Shown here one piece after another: positions 37,176-48,000 of a stretch of DNA of 64,000 nt (position 1 is its first letter; each line of letters opens with the position of its first letter). The notes below the pieces were generated by a model. It was not told the origin of the DNA, ran no database searches, and saw only the letters and a list, made by a program, of their open reading frames with translations. The stretch covers positions 30,822,767 through 30,886,766 of the forward strand of contig NW_026947509.1 in the NCBI RefSeq assembly GCF_034190915.1, in the 5' to 3' direction. Made by a program: the position numbers and the translations under genes. Source of the DNA: Cavia porcellus. Lineage: Eukaryota; Chordata; Mammalia; Rodentia; Caviidae.

Positions 37176-38599
37176 GGGGACCAAGATGCTAGCAAGGAGC
37201 CCACAGATGTCACACACAGATGATGTCTGAAAAGCCTCCTGGCTGGTGTTCATGTACTCGCCAGATATTCCACACCCACAGACTAAGGCCCTGCCTATCC
37301 TTCCTCCTACGCAGAGCCTCACATGGCCTCAGAGACTCAGGGGTCGAAGACTGGCAGCACCTGGCCCAGTCTTCTGCCAGCACCCGCTGCTGGGCACAGC
37401 CTGCCCAATCACAGACACCACTCTGATTTGTTTCTCTGCAAAGCAACATTTCATCCTCCTTCCTGCCAAAGCCAAGCCTCTGCTCAGAGGTCAGCACAGC
37501 TGTGGTACTTGTCCTTGCCACTTGTCCATCCCCATGGGCTTGCTCACCACGGAGAACACCCAGGGGAAAAAGGGCAGTTGGGGGAGGGGCAGTGAGACCC
37601 AGCTCACCCCCAAACACATCAGCCGTACAATTTGGTAGCTGGCGTAATCAAACTACTTAAGGAACAACTGATTACTAATTGCTATTATTAAGGATGTCAG
37701 TATTGTATGATTTTGCTGCTGATATGTTATATACAAGTCAAGATGCCACTTGAATTCTTGATTGAAATAGGAAAATAGAGGCATTATATTGTGTTTGGGG
37801 TGATAGCATTTAAGCACCCAAAGGAAAGTTAAAAAACTACTAATTGGCTGTTTATTCCCATGTACAGGTGGGAATGAGTGTGCAAGAACACACATTGGAT
37901 GTGTGCACATGCACAGGACCCAGGCCCAGCCACACGTTAGATCTCTCATCCATGGCCTGGCACTGGGCACACTGTGACCCTTCCCTGAGTGAGTGGAGGG
38001 GGCCATCACATGGGACAGGTCTAAGTGTTGTGAGGCCTGTCCTGCCTTACAGGAGCCATCTCCTAGTATGACAAGGCCAGCCTGTGCGTCCAAGGTAGCC
38101 TAGAGGCGTGGTGCAATGGACAGGGCAGTGTCCAACCATGAGGTGTCCCAGGCTCCCTCCCACCTGAGCACCACCACTACCTTCTTGACCATAGATGTGT
38201 CAGCCCGCTGCTCTGAGATTGATCTCCTCTTTTTAAAAAAAGGGATTTGTCTAGGTTCACTCTGAGGGTCCTCATGAGTTAGACTAACTGGGATGCTAAG
38301 ACAGACTCGTGTTGGGAAAGGAGCTGACAGCCTTTCCTCCCTGCCATGGTCCCAGGAGCAGCTCATCCTAATGGGCCATGTAGAGCGTACCCCACCTTCC
38401 ACAGCAGGCTGGGTTTAGAGCAGCGAGCAGTACAAGAATCCTCAGGGAGGCTGCTAGGAGAGAAGCTTAGCACCCCCATGTAGCAGCTCAGCTCAAGGCT
38501 TAGGGAGAGTAAATCCTCAAGCCAGAGCAGTCAGAGCTGGACCGAGCCTCACTCTGAGGCAGAGAGAGAAGAATGGCAGTCTAATCCCGACACATTTCC
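37176..38599. other. Intron 1 segment, nothing gene-like
   Basis: Includes an AT-rich repeat-free block at about 37630-37860. Confidence 0.4.
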
Positions 38600-38735
38600 C
38601 AAATGCTATAATAGTCCCACTCCTCCAACAGAAGACATCCAGGCTCAAAGAAGTTGAGCGACACACCAGGGGTCTCACAGCCAATGAGCCATGTGATTCC
38701 AGCACTGTATCCAGTGTCCCTTGATGCCTCAGTTC
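38600..38735 (+). mobile_element. MIR SINE relic
   Basis: CCAGGCTCAAAGAAGTTGAG and GGTCTCACAGCCAATGAGCC follow the MIR consensus (aggctcagagaggttaag, gtcacacagc). Confidence 0.6.
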
Positions 38736-39305
38736 CCACATGCCTCAGTTCACCCTATGGCTGCGTCCCACCCTGACGGTGCCCACTTACTGATCAGCAG
38801 CCAGTTAGGAGCAGAAGATAAGCCGGGTGTGGTCCCTGTCTTGTGGTCAGGGGTTTCTGCAGCCCGTCCACCCAGCAGCACCGTGTGGGAGCAACCAGAC
38901 AAACCGTTCCCTCCCTGAAGTACACCTCTCAGAACTAATACTGCATGCATACACAGGATGCATGTTCATCCCCACACAAACACATGTGCACACATCTATG
39001 CACATGTGCATGCAGGCATGGTACAAACAGCCCGAGGTGCCTGGCTTCAAATAATTCAGCAAAAGTCATCAGAAAAAAAAAAAAAAAAAAACATGGAGGA
39101 AAGAATGGAGAATAAAGATAGAAACCGGATGGAGGGAGGCAGAAGGTGACCCCAGGCACGGAAGGAGAGAGCAGCTCTCCGCCACAGCGCTGCTCACCCA
39201 GCTAGAGTGTGGGGGCTGGGAGACCCTGCTCGAAGCAAAATGAAATTAAACCTTTCTAAGTACTTATAAATCAGCACCTAATGACACTATCCCACCACCA
39301 GCCTG

Positions 39306-39920
39306 AGCATCGCTCTTATTACTTTGATTCACAAGCCAGGGAAAGATCCGGAATTATGCACAAATTATTGTCCCATCTTCTTAATTAACGCTGATTGCAA
39401 AATTCTTGCTAAAGTCCTTGCTAACAGACTCAATTATGCGCTGCCTGAATTGATTCACCCAGATCAAGTGGAATTTATTAGAAATACACTTTCCTACAAT
39501 AACATCAGATTATCTTTGAATATAGTTAAATTATTTAGGGATGAAATGGCTGTTGCAGGAGCCCCTGCTTTAGACACAGAAAAATACCTCTCACCACCTA
39601 GCATGAGAATATTTCTTTGGTTTCTACAAGACACAAGCCCTAGGTGCTTATTTTTCCCAGAAGCAAGCTGAATCACACTGTGACGGGATGAGATGCATGT
39701 CTCAGACCTAATGGTCCAGCTTCAAAGGCATCTGGGCAGGAAGAGAAATCCTACAGGGTCGAGTTTCCGCACCCCCTCTAGGATGAGCCGTCACTGCCTG
39801 TGGAACACGGCGAAATTGCAATTAGACTAAATCAGGATATTTTCAGAATCAAAATTGAGAAACAGGCTAATAAAGCAATAATGTATGCTGATGACATCCT
39901 TCTATTAGCATTACTCCTGA
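39306..39920 (+). mobile_element. Ancient L1-clade LINE reverse-transcriptase fragment (two frames)
   Basis: Two blocks of a non-LTR reverse transcriptase are readable. The first, about 39306-39588, contains LIHKPGKDPELCTNYCPIF, KILAKVLANRL and LIHPDQVEFIRN, the typical N-terminal RT blocks. It stays open for more than 110 codons. The second, about 39800-39920, is in another frame and contains EIAIRLNQDIF and the catalytic box YADDILL. The sequence between them is degraded or partly deleted. Mammalian L1 normally has FADD at the catalytic box, whereas YADDILL and the KPGKDP/ANRL wording are nearer the L1 lineages of fish, amphibians and reptiles. This therefore looks like a very old copy, not a recent rodent L1. 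It is not a functional gene: the endonuclease and most of the palm and thumb are missing. Confidence 0.75.
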
Positions 39921-40709
39921 GCGCATGGAGAGTTTCGAAAGAACAAAAAGGGCCGAGGATAATAGGAAAGAGGTTCTTCTGCCATTCCCAAGTGACAACG
40001 GTTCCCGAGATGAGGGGAGGGCTGGACGTCCGAAACAACGCCCCCCAGGGCGTGCCGGGAGTGACGCTAGCTCTCCGCAACCTCATTCTGCCAACTCAGC
40101 CCGTCTCCCATCACCTCCAGCCCCAGCATCAGCACCTGGACCTCCGGAAGGGATGAGGCTGACCTCCACACCATGTCCTGCGGAGCATGGGTCTCAAATA
40201 AATATTGAAATGGTGTATGAAGGACACTGTCGAGGCCTCCCAAGCTGACCCTAGAAAGCTCAGCAGCTCCTAGGAGGCAGTAATGGGAAGGAAGAAACCC
40301 CAAAGTCAGGGAGCAGAGCAGGCACTGTGGTGCCCACGCAGGCCTGGCTGCCGTGTAGGACTGTGCCATGTGGGCTGTGAATTCGAGGCGTCGTGTTTTA
40401 TACCAAATCCAGGAAGGCAGTGAGGAGCCATTCAGCAGAGAAATGTGGTCTTGTGATGTGGGAGGAAAGACATAAAACTCTTTTACATGGCTAGGAAGGA
40501 TTTATGTGGAGATGCGACCAGGAGACGTGGCCAACTGGGAGCTCACCCTCACTCACAGAATTCCTAGGGCAACACAGTGTGTCATGTGAGAGCAGGCATG
40601 TGCCACCTCTCTTGACCACAAGGTTGATCTCCTTCTATTGCCACTGGGCCAAACAGCAGATGGAAGATGCCAATATAAGCAAAGGACCAGCAAATACATC
40701 AAGAGGAGT

Positions 40710-40878
40710 CAGCTGTGGTGGTGCACACCCATACTCCCAGCACTCTGAGAACTAAGGCAGGAGAATTGCAAGTTCAAGCCCAATCTGGGCATCTTAGTGA
40801 CTTAGCCAGAAAGTTCCCAACCTAAGGAACAGAAGCAAAGCGATTGAAAATAAAATCGTCAGGGGCTGTAGAGGAATA
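40710..40878 (+). mobile_element. B1-dID SINE, diverged
   Basis: CAGCTGTGGTGGTGCACACC and CAAGTTCAAGCCCAATCTGG are B1 text; AGGGGCTGTAGAGGAATAGG is the ID remnant. Confidence 0.65.
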
Positions 40879-42000
40879 GGAAAGTTCTGACACACAGAGA
40901 AGACTCTCAATGGCCCTTGCCTGCCCCTGCCTAGCCAAAGGCTGCTCCTGGGTAGGGCTGCTTGGGGCCTCCTGGAGTCTGATGTCACCCTGGGACACCC
41001 GACACTGACAGTAAGCATTTAGATGTGTACACAGCGATTCGACAGAGTGACATGACACCCACCAACATGACTCACCAACTTCCAATTATGTGTCCACTTT
41101 TCATTTTGTTTTTTCTAGTAATTATTTTTTATGGAATCTGGAAAGAGAATCAGTCTGTAATACAGTGAGACTCATCCTCATCATCGTCATCATCCGGGAA
41201 ACCCTTGGCTCTTCCCTTCTGGCGGCTGAGAAACTGGCATGGACCAAGCCTCAGGGCACCCTCAGTCCCTTCCTTTCCTGGGCAGGCGCCTCTGCTCCTG
41301 GCCTGCTGACCACATGCCCACCCTCCTTCCAGGTGGCTCACGGCCCTGGGCTTCACACGGGGGAGCCTGGCCTGAGACTGCCTGAGGGGTGTTTTATAGG
41401 ATCAACTCCAGAAAGCCTGGCTGGGGAGGGAGGAGGTGCTCTGGGACCCCAGCCTGACCACATGGTCAAGGGCAGCTTTGGAGCCCATGTCACCGCCGTC
41501 CTCCATACCTTCACCTGGGCCTAGCACTGGTTCTCCCTCCAGGTGAGATGTCTCCGAAGCTGCCTCAGACCCTGCAGGCACTGACATCCGGGTGACAAGT
41601 GCACCCCAAGGTGCAGTCTGTGTCCCCCAAAGGTCCAGGCCCTGCCGCTACTTCAGCTGCATCCCAGACCCACTGTCCCCTGTGGCTTCCTTTCTACCCA
41701 GATCCCCTCTGCCTTACCCCCTCCACCCAGTTTCTGTACTGTGCCCTTGTCCCCACTCCCAGAATGACAGGATTGGGCTCCTCATAGCAGCAAGACAAGA
41801 GGAGGACTAGATAGATACCCGGGAAGACATGCACCGTTCCACCCTCTGTGTTCCGCCCAAGGGCCCCCAGAAAGGAAACCTTGCTGGCCTGCTCCCCCCA
41901 CATCATGGCACTGTACCGGGTCCATCCTCATCCGCCTCCAGTGCCCCTATGTAGGGAGAGTTCCATCACACTTGGGAGCCGACCATGACTTAACAGTGAG
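40879..42000. other. Intron 1 segment, nothing recognised
   Basis: Unique sequence. Confidence 0.4.
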
Positions 42001-42066
42001 GTGCTGGGGATGAATCCAGGGCCTTACACACACTAGGCAAGGGCTCTTCCCCTGAGCTACACCCCT
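42001..42066 (-). mobile_element. ID-like SINE fragment
   Basis: GTGCTGGGGATGAATCCAGG and CACACTAGGCAAGGGCTCTT are antisense ID text. Confidence 0.7.
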
Positions 42067-42240
42067 GCAAACCTAACACTCCTGAAGACAGCCATTGCTA
42101 CCCTCTCTCTCTTCACACTTCCAGTACCTAAAGATGACCTGTGGAGATGCTGTACATAGTATTTCCAAGCTAATTAGAAAAGTTCATTCCTACTTGTAAG
42201 CTATGAGAGTATCAGCATCAATAAACTTCTAAAATTGATT

Positions 42241-42360
42241 TTTATTTTATTTTTGAGACAGGGTCTCACTATCTAGTTCAGGATGGCCTCAAATGCACGG
42301 TTATTCTGCCTCACCCTCCCAAGTGCTGGGATTACAGGTGTGTACCACCATGCCTAGCTT
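42241..42360 (-). mobile_element. B1 SINE
   Basis: TTTGAGACAGGGTCTCACTA and AAGTGCTGGGATTACAGGTG are antisense B1 text. Confidence 0.85.
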
Positions 42361-44818
42361 AAAATTTATTTTTAAAAAGTCACAACTTTATAGTCAAAAA
42401 ATTGGACATTAAGTATGTTTATCTTTCATTTCTACTTATCATTTTTCTATTTTTCTGTTAGAAATTTAGAGTTCTATTTTTTGCCAGTAAAAAAGCAAAC
42501 TTGTAATCCTTCAGACAAAAGGCACCTGTCGTGGCCCTTTCCAGGCTTTCAGAGGGACAGAAAGCTACCCGGGGGACCAGTGAACTTGCCCTTTCTGAAA
42601 GGCAGGCAGAGAACCATCAGCATAACAATCAGACCAAACCAACTTCAAGAGAGAAGTATTTTGCTCCCGGTGTGAGACTCATAAAAAACAATCAGTCTGA
42701 ACATGCAATTTGTCTCAAGAGGCAGAAGCTGCAATTTCATCATGTAATTAAATCCCCACGACAGTTGTAAAGCCACTTGGTCCCCTTGATCAGCGAGAGC
42801 TTCGAAGCTATGCTTCCAGGCAAAATCCCTAGTACCTCTCCATGTCCTCCCGGGGTGATTTCTCCAGGGCTCTGCACACTGAGGAGGACTTGGTGGCTCT
42901 GTTTGACACTGGACCACAGTGGACAGGCAGCACTCAAGGGCACCTCAGTGTCTGAGCTTCCAAAGGAGGCCTCCTGGGTGGCCAGCACAAGCAGCGCTTG
43001 CAAGGGTTCTAGATGAGAACCGTTCCCACGGCAGAAGTGGCCGCGTTGTTTGGCACTAGCTGCGCTGGACTTGGTGGCGATGTCATCAGGAAGGAAGTGA
43101 TGGTGCGGTCGGCCCCCCACCCTGTGTTCTTCCACATGATGGGAATGAGATTTCTTAATAATGTGAAATCAGCGCAGACAATTTAAGTCATTATTAATAG
43201 ATACACTTGATCTGAGGAAGTAAAATGTTTTAATGTTTTGTTAAATGAGGTGTGCTGTGCTAACATTGTTATGCAGGAAGGAGGTTAGGATACTCTAACA
43301 TCTTTGATAGTAATGTCTGTGTGACTGATTCTGGTACATGCGTCCTACAAGCGTTTAACGCCTGGAGCTCCTTCCCCGCTTCTTATTTTTAAGAAAAAAA
43401 GATTTTTAAGGAAGAGAGGGATGAAACAACCTCTGCAAAGAGGAGGAATGAAGGAAGAGTGGCCTGCAGGAATTACACAGGGAGAATAAGAGCGTGAAGA
43501 AAAATCCGCTGCCCGTCTGGCAGCTCTGTGCTCTTGCCCAGCCTGGATTCGTGCGTGGTCATTCACAGAAGCAGTTCAACCAGGATCGATGAAACTGACC
43601 CGGTCAACAGCACACAGCATGCATTTCAGGACATGGGCGCAGGATCACAGGCTGCCCAGGTGACTCAGACTCCTTGTCCCCATGAGTTCATCACTTGGAC
43701 ACTGGTCCCAGGAGGAAGCCCAATATTCCTCAGTGGCTCAGGAAAGATCTGAAACCTCGGTCCTCCTTCAGCAATGGGAGAAAGCGGCAGGGACTTCCTG
43801 CTGGCCTCAGAAACTCTCCATCTTGGCCAGAAATCCTAGAGCGCTGGGCTGTGGAGAAAGCCGGTGCTACAATCCAGCAGAGTCGCCTCACACCAGGCTG
43901 GGCAGGGTTGTCTCATGGCACACGGGTGGCGCTAAGCCTTTGAGGCTGCTGAGGGAAAGATCATTTGTCAGTTCAGTGACAGGAAGCCAAGAGCTCCATA
44001 TCACATGGAAATAATAATTACCATTCCAACACTACCATTCGCGCCTCCCATTGTAATTTCAAGGTAGCTTTGTACCTTTCTCATCTCATTTCGTCCAGGG
44101 GCAAACGTCCCTTCTCATTAGCTGTCTACACTACCAGGCTCAGGTATGCAGAACTAGTTTCTGTGCCTCCTGCAGACAAAACATTATGCGTATTGTGTAA
44201 GTTCCAAAAATATTCTTTGCAAAATTGTATTCAAATCTAGTTCCTACCTGGCTCGTTAAGGGGGAAATTCAGTCCTTTCGCTTAGTCATCTGAACAAAAG
44301 TGGGGCCTCCTCTCCTGCTTGGATTTTTGGCTTCCTTTTCCTAAATTCATTCTACACTTGGCAATAAGAGCCCAGAGCAATTACATTTGTTTAGCACTCT
44401 GCCATGGTCCACCATACAAATGAGGTTCTTCCATCAAGTAGATACCATGTGACAGTTCATCTGAAGAACTAAAAATATTAAATGTACTGAGTTGGAGAAA
44501 ATTATATAAATTAGAATTCCATTCTTTCCAGGAGGGCCTGGTACTTATTCAGAAACATTTCTCTGACCAACTACCGAAATTGCTAGAGCCCAAGAACACA
44601 TGGAACCACACTACCAGGGAAAGGGGGAGGATTTTAACGGTGGCACCAGAAAGAGAGGAAGCAGAACCAGGGGAGAGGTGAACAAGGGTGTGCAAAGCCA
44701 CCCTACTTCTGGTTTAACTGCCAAACTCACTGTGTATAACCTAATTTTGTGTGCTAGTGTGACAGTGGGGCAGGTACACAGCTGGAACAAATACAGAAGT
44801 TAAGGAAAGCCAGGGGTC
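42361..44818. other. Intron 1 segment, nothing gene-like
   Basis: Unique sequence with an AT-rich repeat-free block at about 43130-43330 and another near 44010-44260. Confidence 0.4.
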
Positions 44819-45232
44819 AAGATGCAGGTGCCAGAAACCATGCCTTCCCATGAGCCAGGGGCAGCTGCCATGGGGAGCAGGAAGAGAATCAAGAAGCCAA
44901 CCCCCTTCCGTGAGCCAGTTGGTGCTCAGGCTGGGAGACAAGAAGAGCACCCACTCCCCACCCCCGGTAAACAATGGGCTGATTCGGAGGAAGTCAGGCT
45001 GAGATGAGAGCAACGAAAGTATAACAATAATAATAATTTAATGCTTGTATTGTTTGATTGACTTTACAAGCCTAAAGCTGGTAGTCTGAGCATCTATTTG
45101 GAGGATAACAATATACATGATAGCAACTGTGGAGGATTTCCTTCTGTCTTGTTTTTGAAATCCAATGTTTTGTTTTGTTCCATTTTACTGTTTTGTTTTG
45201 TTCCTGGATCTGGTAACCTGAGCAACTATCTT

Positions 45233-46040
45233 TTTTTAAATTTTATTTTGAAAGTAGTAAAAATGCAACAGCACAAGACAGAACAAAGCCAATTGAGACA
45301 ATGCAGTGAAATTGGTGCAGGATTTCACAGTAGGATACTGGGGTGGTAGTAACAGGAATTATGGTATATCTTGTTAACATCACAATAGTTGTCCAGTCAA
45401 TTAGGTATAGCAAAATCAAACCAAAAACAGAACATTATAAAACCAATTGAGAATACTGAATAGAGCAAAAGGAACATAACAAAACAGTGAAAACAATTTT
45501 GCCTTCAAACAGAAGATAGAAGGAAATCCCCCATATTTGCTATACTGCCTATGGCCATCCTCCCAAGAGATGCTGAGACATCTATCCCCAGTAGCTATGG
45601 GATGGGAGGGTTAGGGGAAGGGTGCTTGATTTTCAGCCCACGTGGCAGTAGGCTCACAGGTAATGGTTCTCTTCCTAGCCCATGCCACAGGCACTTACCC
45701 AAGAGGGCAGAACAATAAGCTGCTTGAGTCCCACCATGGCTGGATTTTAGGAGCTCTGGTTCTCCTCCTGGGCCACACCACAGGCGCTTACCAAAAGGGT
45801 GGATGAATAAGCTGCCTGATCTCACCATGCCCCGATCTCAGGAATTCTGGTTTTCCTCCTGGCTCTCACTGTGGCGCTTACCAAAAGGGTGAGTGAATAA
45901 GCTGCCTGAGTCCCACCATGGCCGGATCTCAGGAGTTCTGGTTCTTCTCCTGGCCATCGCCACAGGCTCTTACCAAGAGGGCAGGTGAATAAGCTGCCTG
46001 AGTCCCACCATGGCCGGATTTCAGGAAGGCTGGTTCTCCG
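45233..46040 (-). mobile_element. Unclassified retroposon copy A, inserted in the host copy
   Basis: This minus-strand element has its A-rich tail at 45233-45250 (T-rich on the plus strand). It is flanked by CTGAGCAACTATCTT (45218-45232) and CTGAGCACCTATCTT (46041-46055), a 14/15 target-site duplication. On its own strand it begins with about four tandem units of about 91 bp, then an AT-rich body ending with blocks such as TTTCACTGCATTGTCTCAAT. The body has no long open frame. Confidence 0.65.
45640..46040 (-). repeat. Tandem 91-bp units at the 5' end of retroposon copy A
   Basis: The phrase CCACCATGGC (or close variants) recurs at about 45728, 45821, 45911 and 46002, giving spacings of 90-93 bp. 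Each unit also carries AATAAGCTGC and a CTTACCAA-AGGG block. Roughly four and a half diverged units are present. Position at the 5' end on the element's strand resembles the promoter monomers of some rodent L1s, but the sequence is not one I know. Confidence 0.7.
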
Positions 46041-46111
46041 CTGAGCACCTATCTTGAAGATAACAATACGCAGTATCACGATCATTGTTAAATACCTGCC
46101 ATCTTGTTTTG

Positions 46112-47086
46112 TTTTGTTTTTTTTTTTCCATTGCTCCCACGGTTCTTATTGCTTTTTTGGAAGAGAGTAAAACCAAATGTGACATAACAGAACAGAATCG
46201 GTCAAGTCAAAAGGGTGGACATAATAGATAATATAAAAACATAATACAAGTTGGTCAACAGTGGTTACCATAATGCCTCCCGCTATCTCTAATAGAATTG
46301 CCTATATCATTAGTTATAATACAATTGAACAAAACAGTAAAGAACAAAACCGACAAAACCAAACCATTGGAGACATTGTAGGTCTTCAAAAGTAGATAAA
46401 AGTCAACGAGAATGGGCGTTATAATGAATCTCATTATCTTCACAGCTGATGCCTAAACTTTTGAACCTGATACTATCCAGCAAAACAGAATAGGGGAACA
46501 TCAGTCAAAAACAAGATGGTGAGAGTAATACAGGGTTTCAAATCGAGATAATAGAAAGTCAAAGTGGGTTACTATAATATATCCTGCTATTTTTTCCCTT
46601 TAATTAAACGGATAAAAATAAAAAAGTAAATAATGGAGTGGAGATTGGGATAAAAGAGGGCATAACAGCAAAACAGTGCAGATCAAAACATAACCATTTA
46701 AGCAGAATAGTGTTTCACCACCAGATAATTCCGACCCAAAAGTAGTTACCATATTGACTCTTTCCTTGAAGTTCTTGAGTACAACTTCGTATACTGTAGC
46801 ATTAAGTATATCAAAACAATGTAAAACCATTTAAGAGAATGACAGCATTACAGAGTATTTAGAATCGACTAACAGAAAATGAACAATGGTTTCTGTATAA
46901 TCTCCTTGTCTTTAAAAGGTTTTTGCTTATACTATCGTACATAATAAAATCCAATAAGATACAACCTATTTAGACCACTGGAGACAGAAGAACAAAAGCT
47001 AGATGAGACTTCAAAACAAGATGATACTAAATCAGTATTACCTATTAAGATGTCATTTTCTCCAAAATAGCTGTTCCTATCATCCA
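46112..47086 (-). mobile_element. Unclassified retroposon copy B, inserted in the host copy
   Basis: This minus-strand element has a poly(A) tail (T run at about 46117-46130). It lies between perfect 16-bp duplications CTGCCATCTTGTTTTG at 46096-46111 and 47087-47102. It lacks the 91-bp units and instead consists of at least six degenerate units of about 145-175 bp, recognisable on the plus strand by GTGGTTACCATAAT..CTCC-like blocks near 46261, 46415, 46566, 46743, 46887 and 47033. It appears 5' truncated relative to copy A. No gene content. Confidence 0.65.
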
Positions 47087-47117
47087 CTGCCATCTTGTTT
47101 TGAAAACCTATATAGCT

Positions 47118-47157
47118 ATTGTTGTTTTTTGTTGTTGTTGTTGTTGCTGTTGTTTTG
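47118..47157. repeat. (GTT)n microsatellite
   Basis: Imperfect GTT run inside the 3' part of the host retroposon. Confidence 0.85.
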
Positions 47158-47639
47158 CTTTAGGTAGTTTGTTTGCTTCTTGATTTTCTGGGGTTTTTTT
47201 TCTTTTTTCTCTTTAAAATAAAAAATAAAAATAAAAAGACACAGGTGCCTCAGGGACTCTATGGAGGATGTTGGCTTTTACCAAGCTAAGAGTCCCAGTG
47301 AGTAAAGGGATTTTATGGCAAATTACTCTTACCTCACACACATGCTTCGAACATCTAAAAACAACCTCACATAATTTGCTGATCTGTGACACTTAAGTTT
47401 GTGTACAAGAACCCACTCACCTGGAGCAACCAACGAGAAACAGAAACCTCCCAGGCCAAAAACCAGAGAACCCACAGTGGCATGATCGCAAGAAATCAGA
47501 GTCCTATGTGCCTGGAGTGTTTTAACTTCAGCTTGGACATCGATTAAATCAGCCTACCACTCTGGCTTGAGAAGAACTTTCCAATCAGACTCTCTCAGGT
47601 TGGGGTGGAGGATCAGTACGTGAAAAGCTCTCAGATGAT

Positions 47640-48000
47640 TCCATTTTGCAGCCAAGGTATGAACAGCTGTTGAAGGGTAGGGCCCCCAGTCCCCACACCC
47701 CAGAAACTGGTACCAGAACAGGGCCACACAGCAGGAGGTGAGCAGCTGGCTGTCAAATGAAGCTTCCTCTGGACTGACAGCCGCTCCCCACTTCTTACAT
47801 TACCATCAGCCTTGGCCTCCTGTCAGACTGCAAGATTCCCCCAGGAGCATGAACCCTCCTAGCAGCTGTGCCTACCAAGGATCTAGGTTACACTCTCCTT
47901 ATGAGACTTAAGCTCAGAGCCAACCCCAGCCATGTCCCAGGTCAGTGGAAGAATTATCTTCCATGAATCCAGGCTCCTGCTGGACTAGAGGCATGAAGTT
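47640..48000 (+). mobile_element. hAT-like DNA transposon relic (tentative)
   Basis: ACACAGCAGGAGGTGAGCAG, GACAGCCGCTCCCCACTTCT and GTCAGTGGAAGAATTATCTT follow a non-autonomous DNA element common in mammalian genomes that I believe is of the hAT class; the exact family is uncertain. Confidence 0.45.

Larger units (their letters stand above)
44833..47235 (+). mobile_element. Unclassified retroposon, host copy (plus strand) interrupted by two minus-strand copies
   Basis: The outer element runs 44833-45232, 46056-46111 and 47103-47235, about 590 bp in all. It ends in an A-rich tail (TAAAATAAAAAATAAAAA-like, 47212-47235). A probable target-site duplication flanks it: AAGATGCAGGTGCC at 44819-44832 and AAGACACAGGTGCC at 47236-47249. 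Its body shares the string GAGCATCT..GGAGGATAACAAT and GGATTTCCTTCTGTCTTG with the element at 20592. No coding capacity was seen. I do not recognise the family. A-tail, variable-length copies and long target duplications point to L1-type retroposition. Confidence 0.6.

Noticed and set aside
45640..46040. Regular direct repeats resembling a CRISPR array
   Set aside because: Units are 91 bp with no conserved short repeat/unique spacer layout, and the genome is mammalian.
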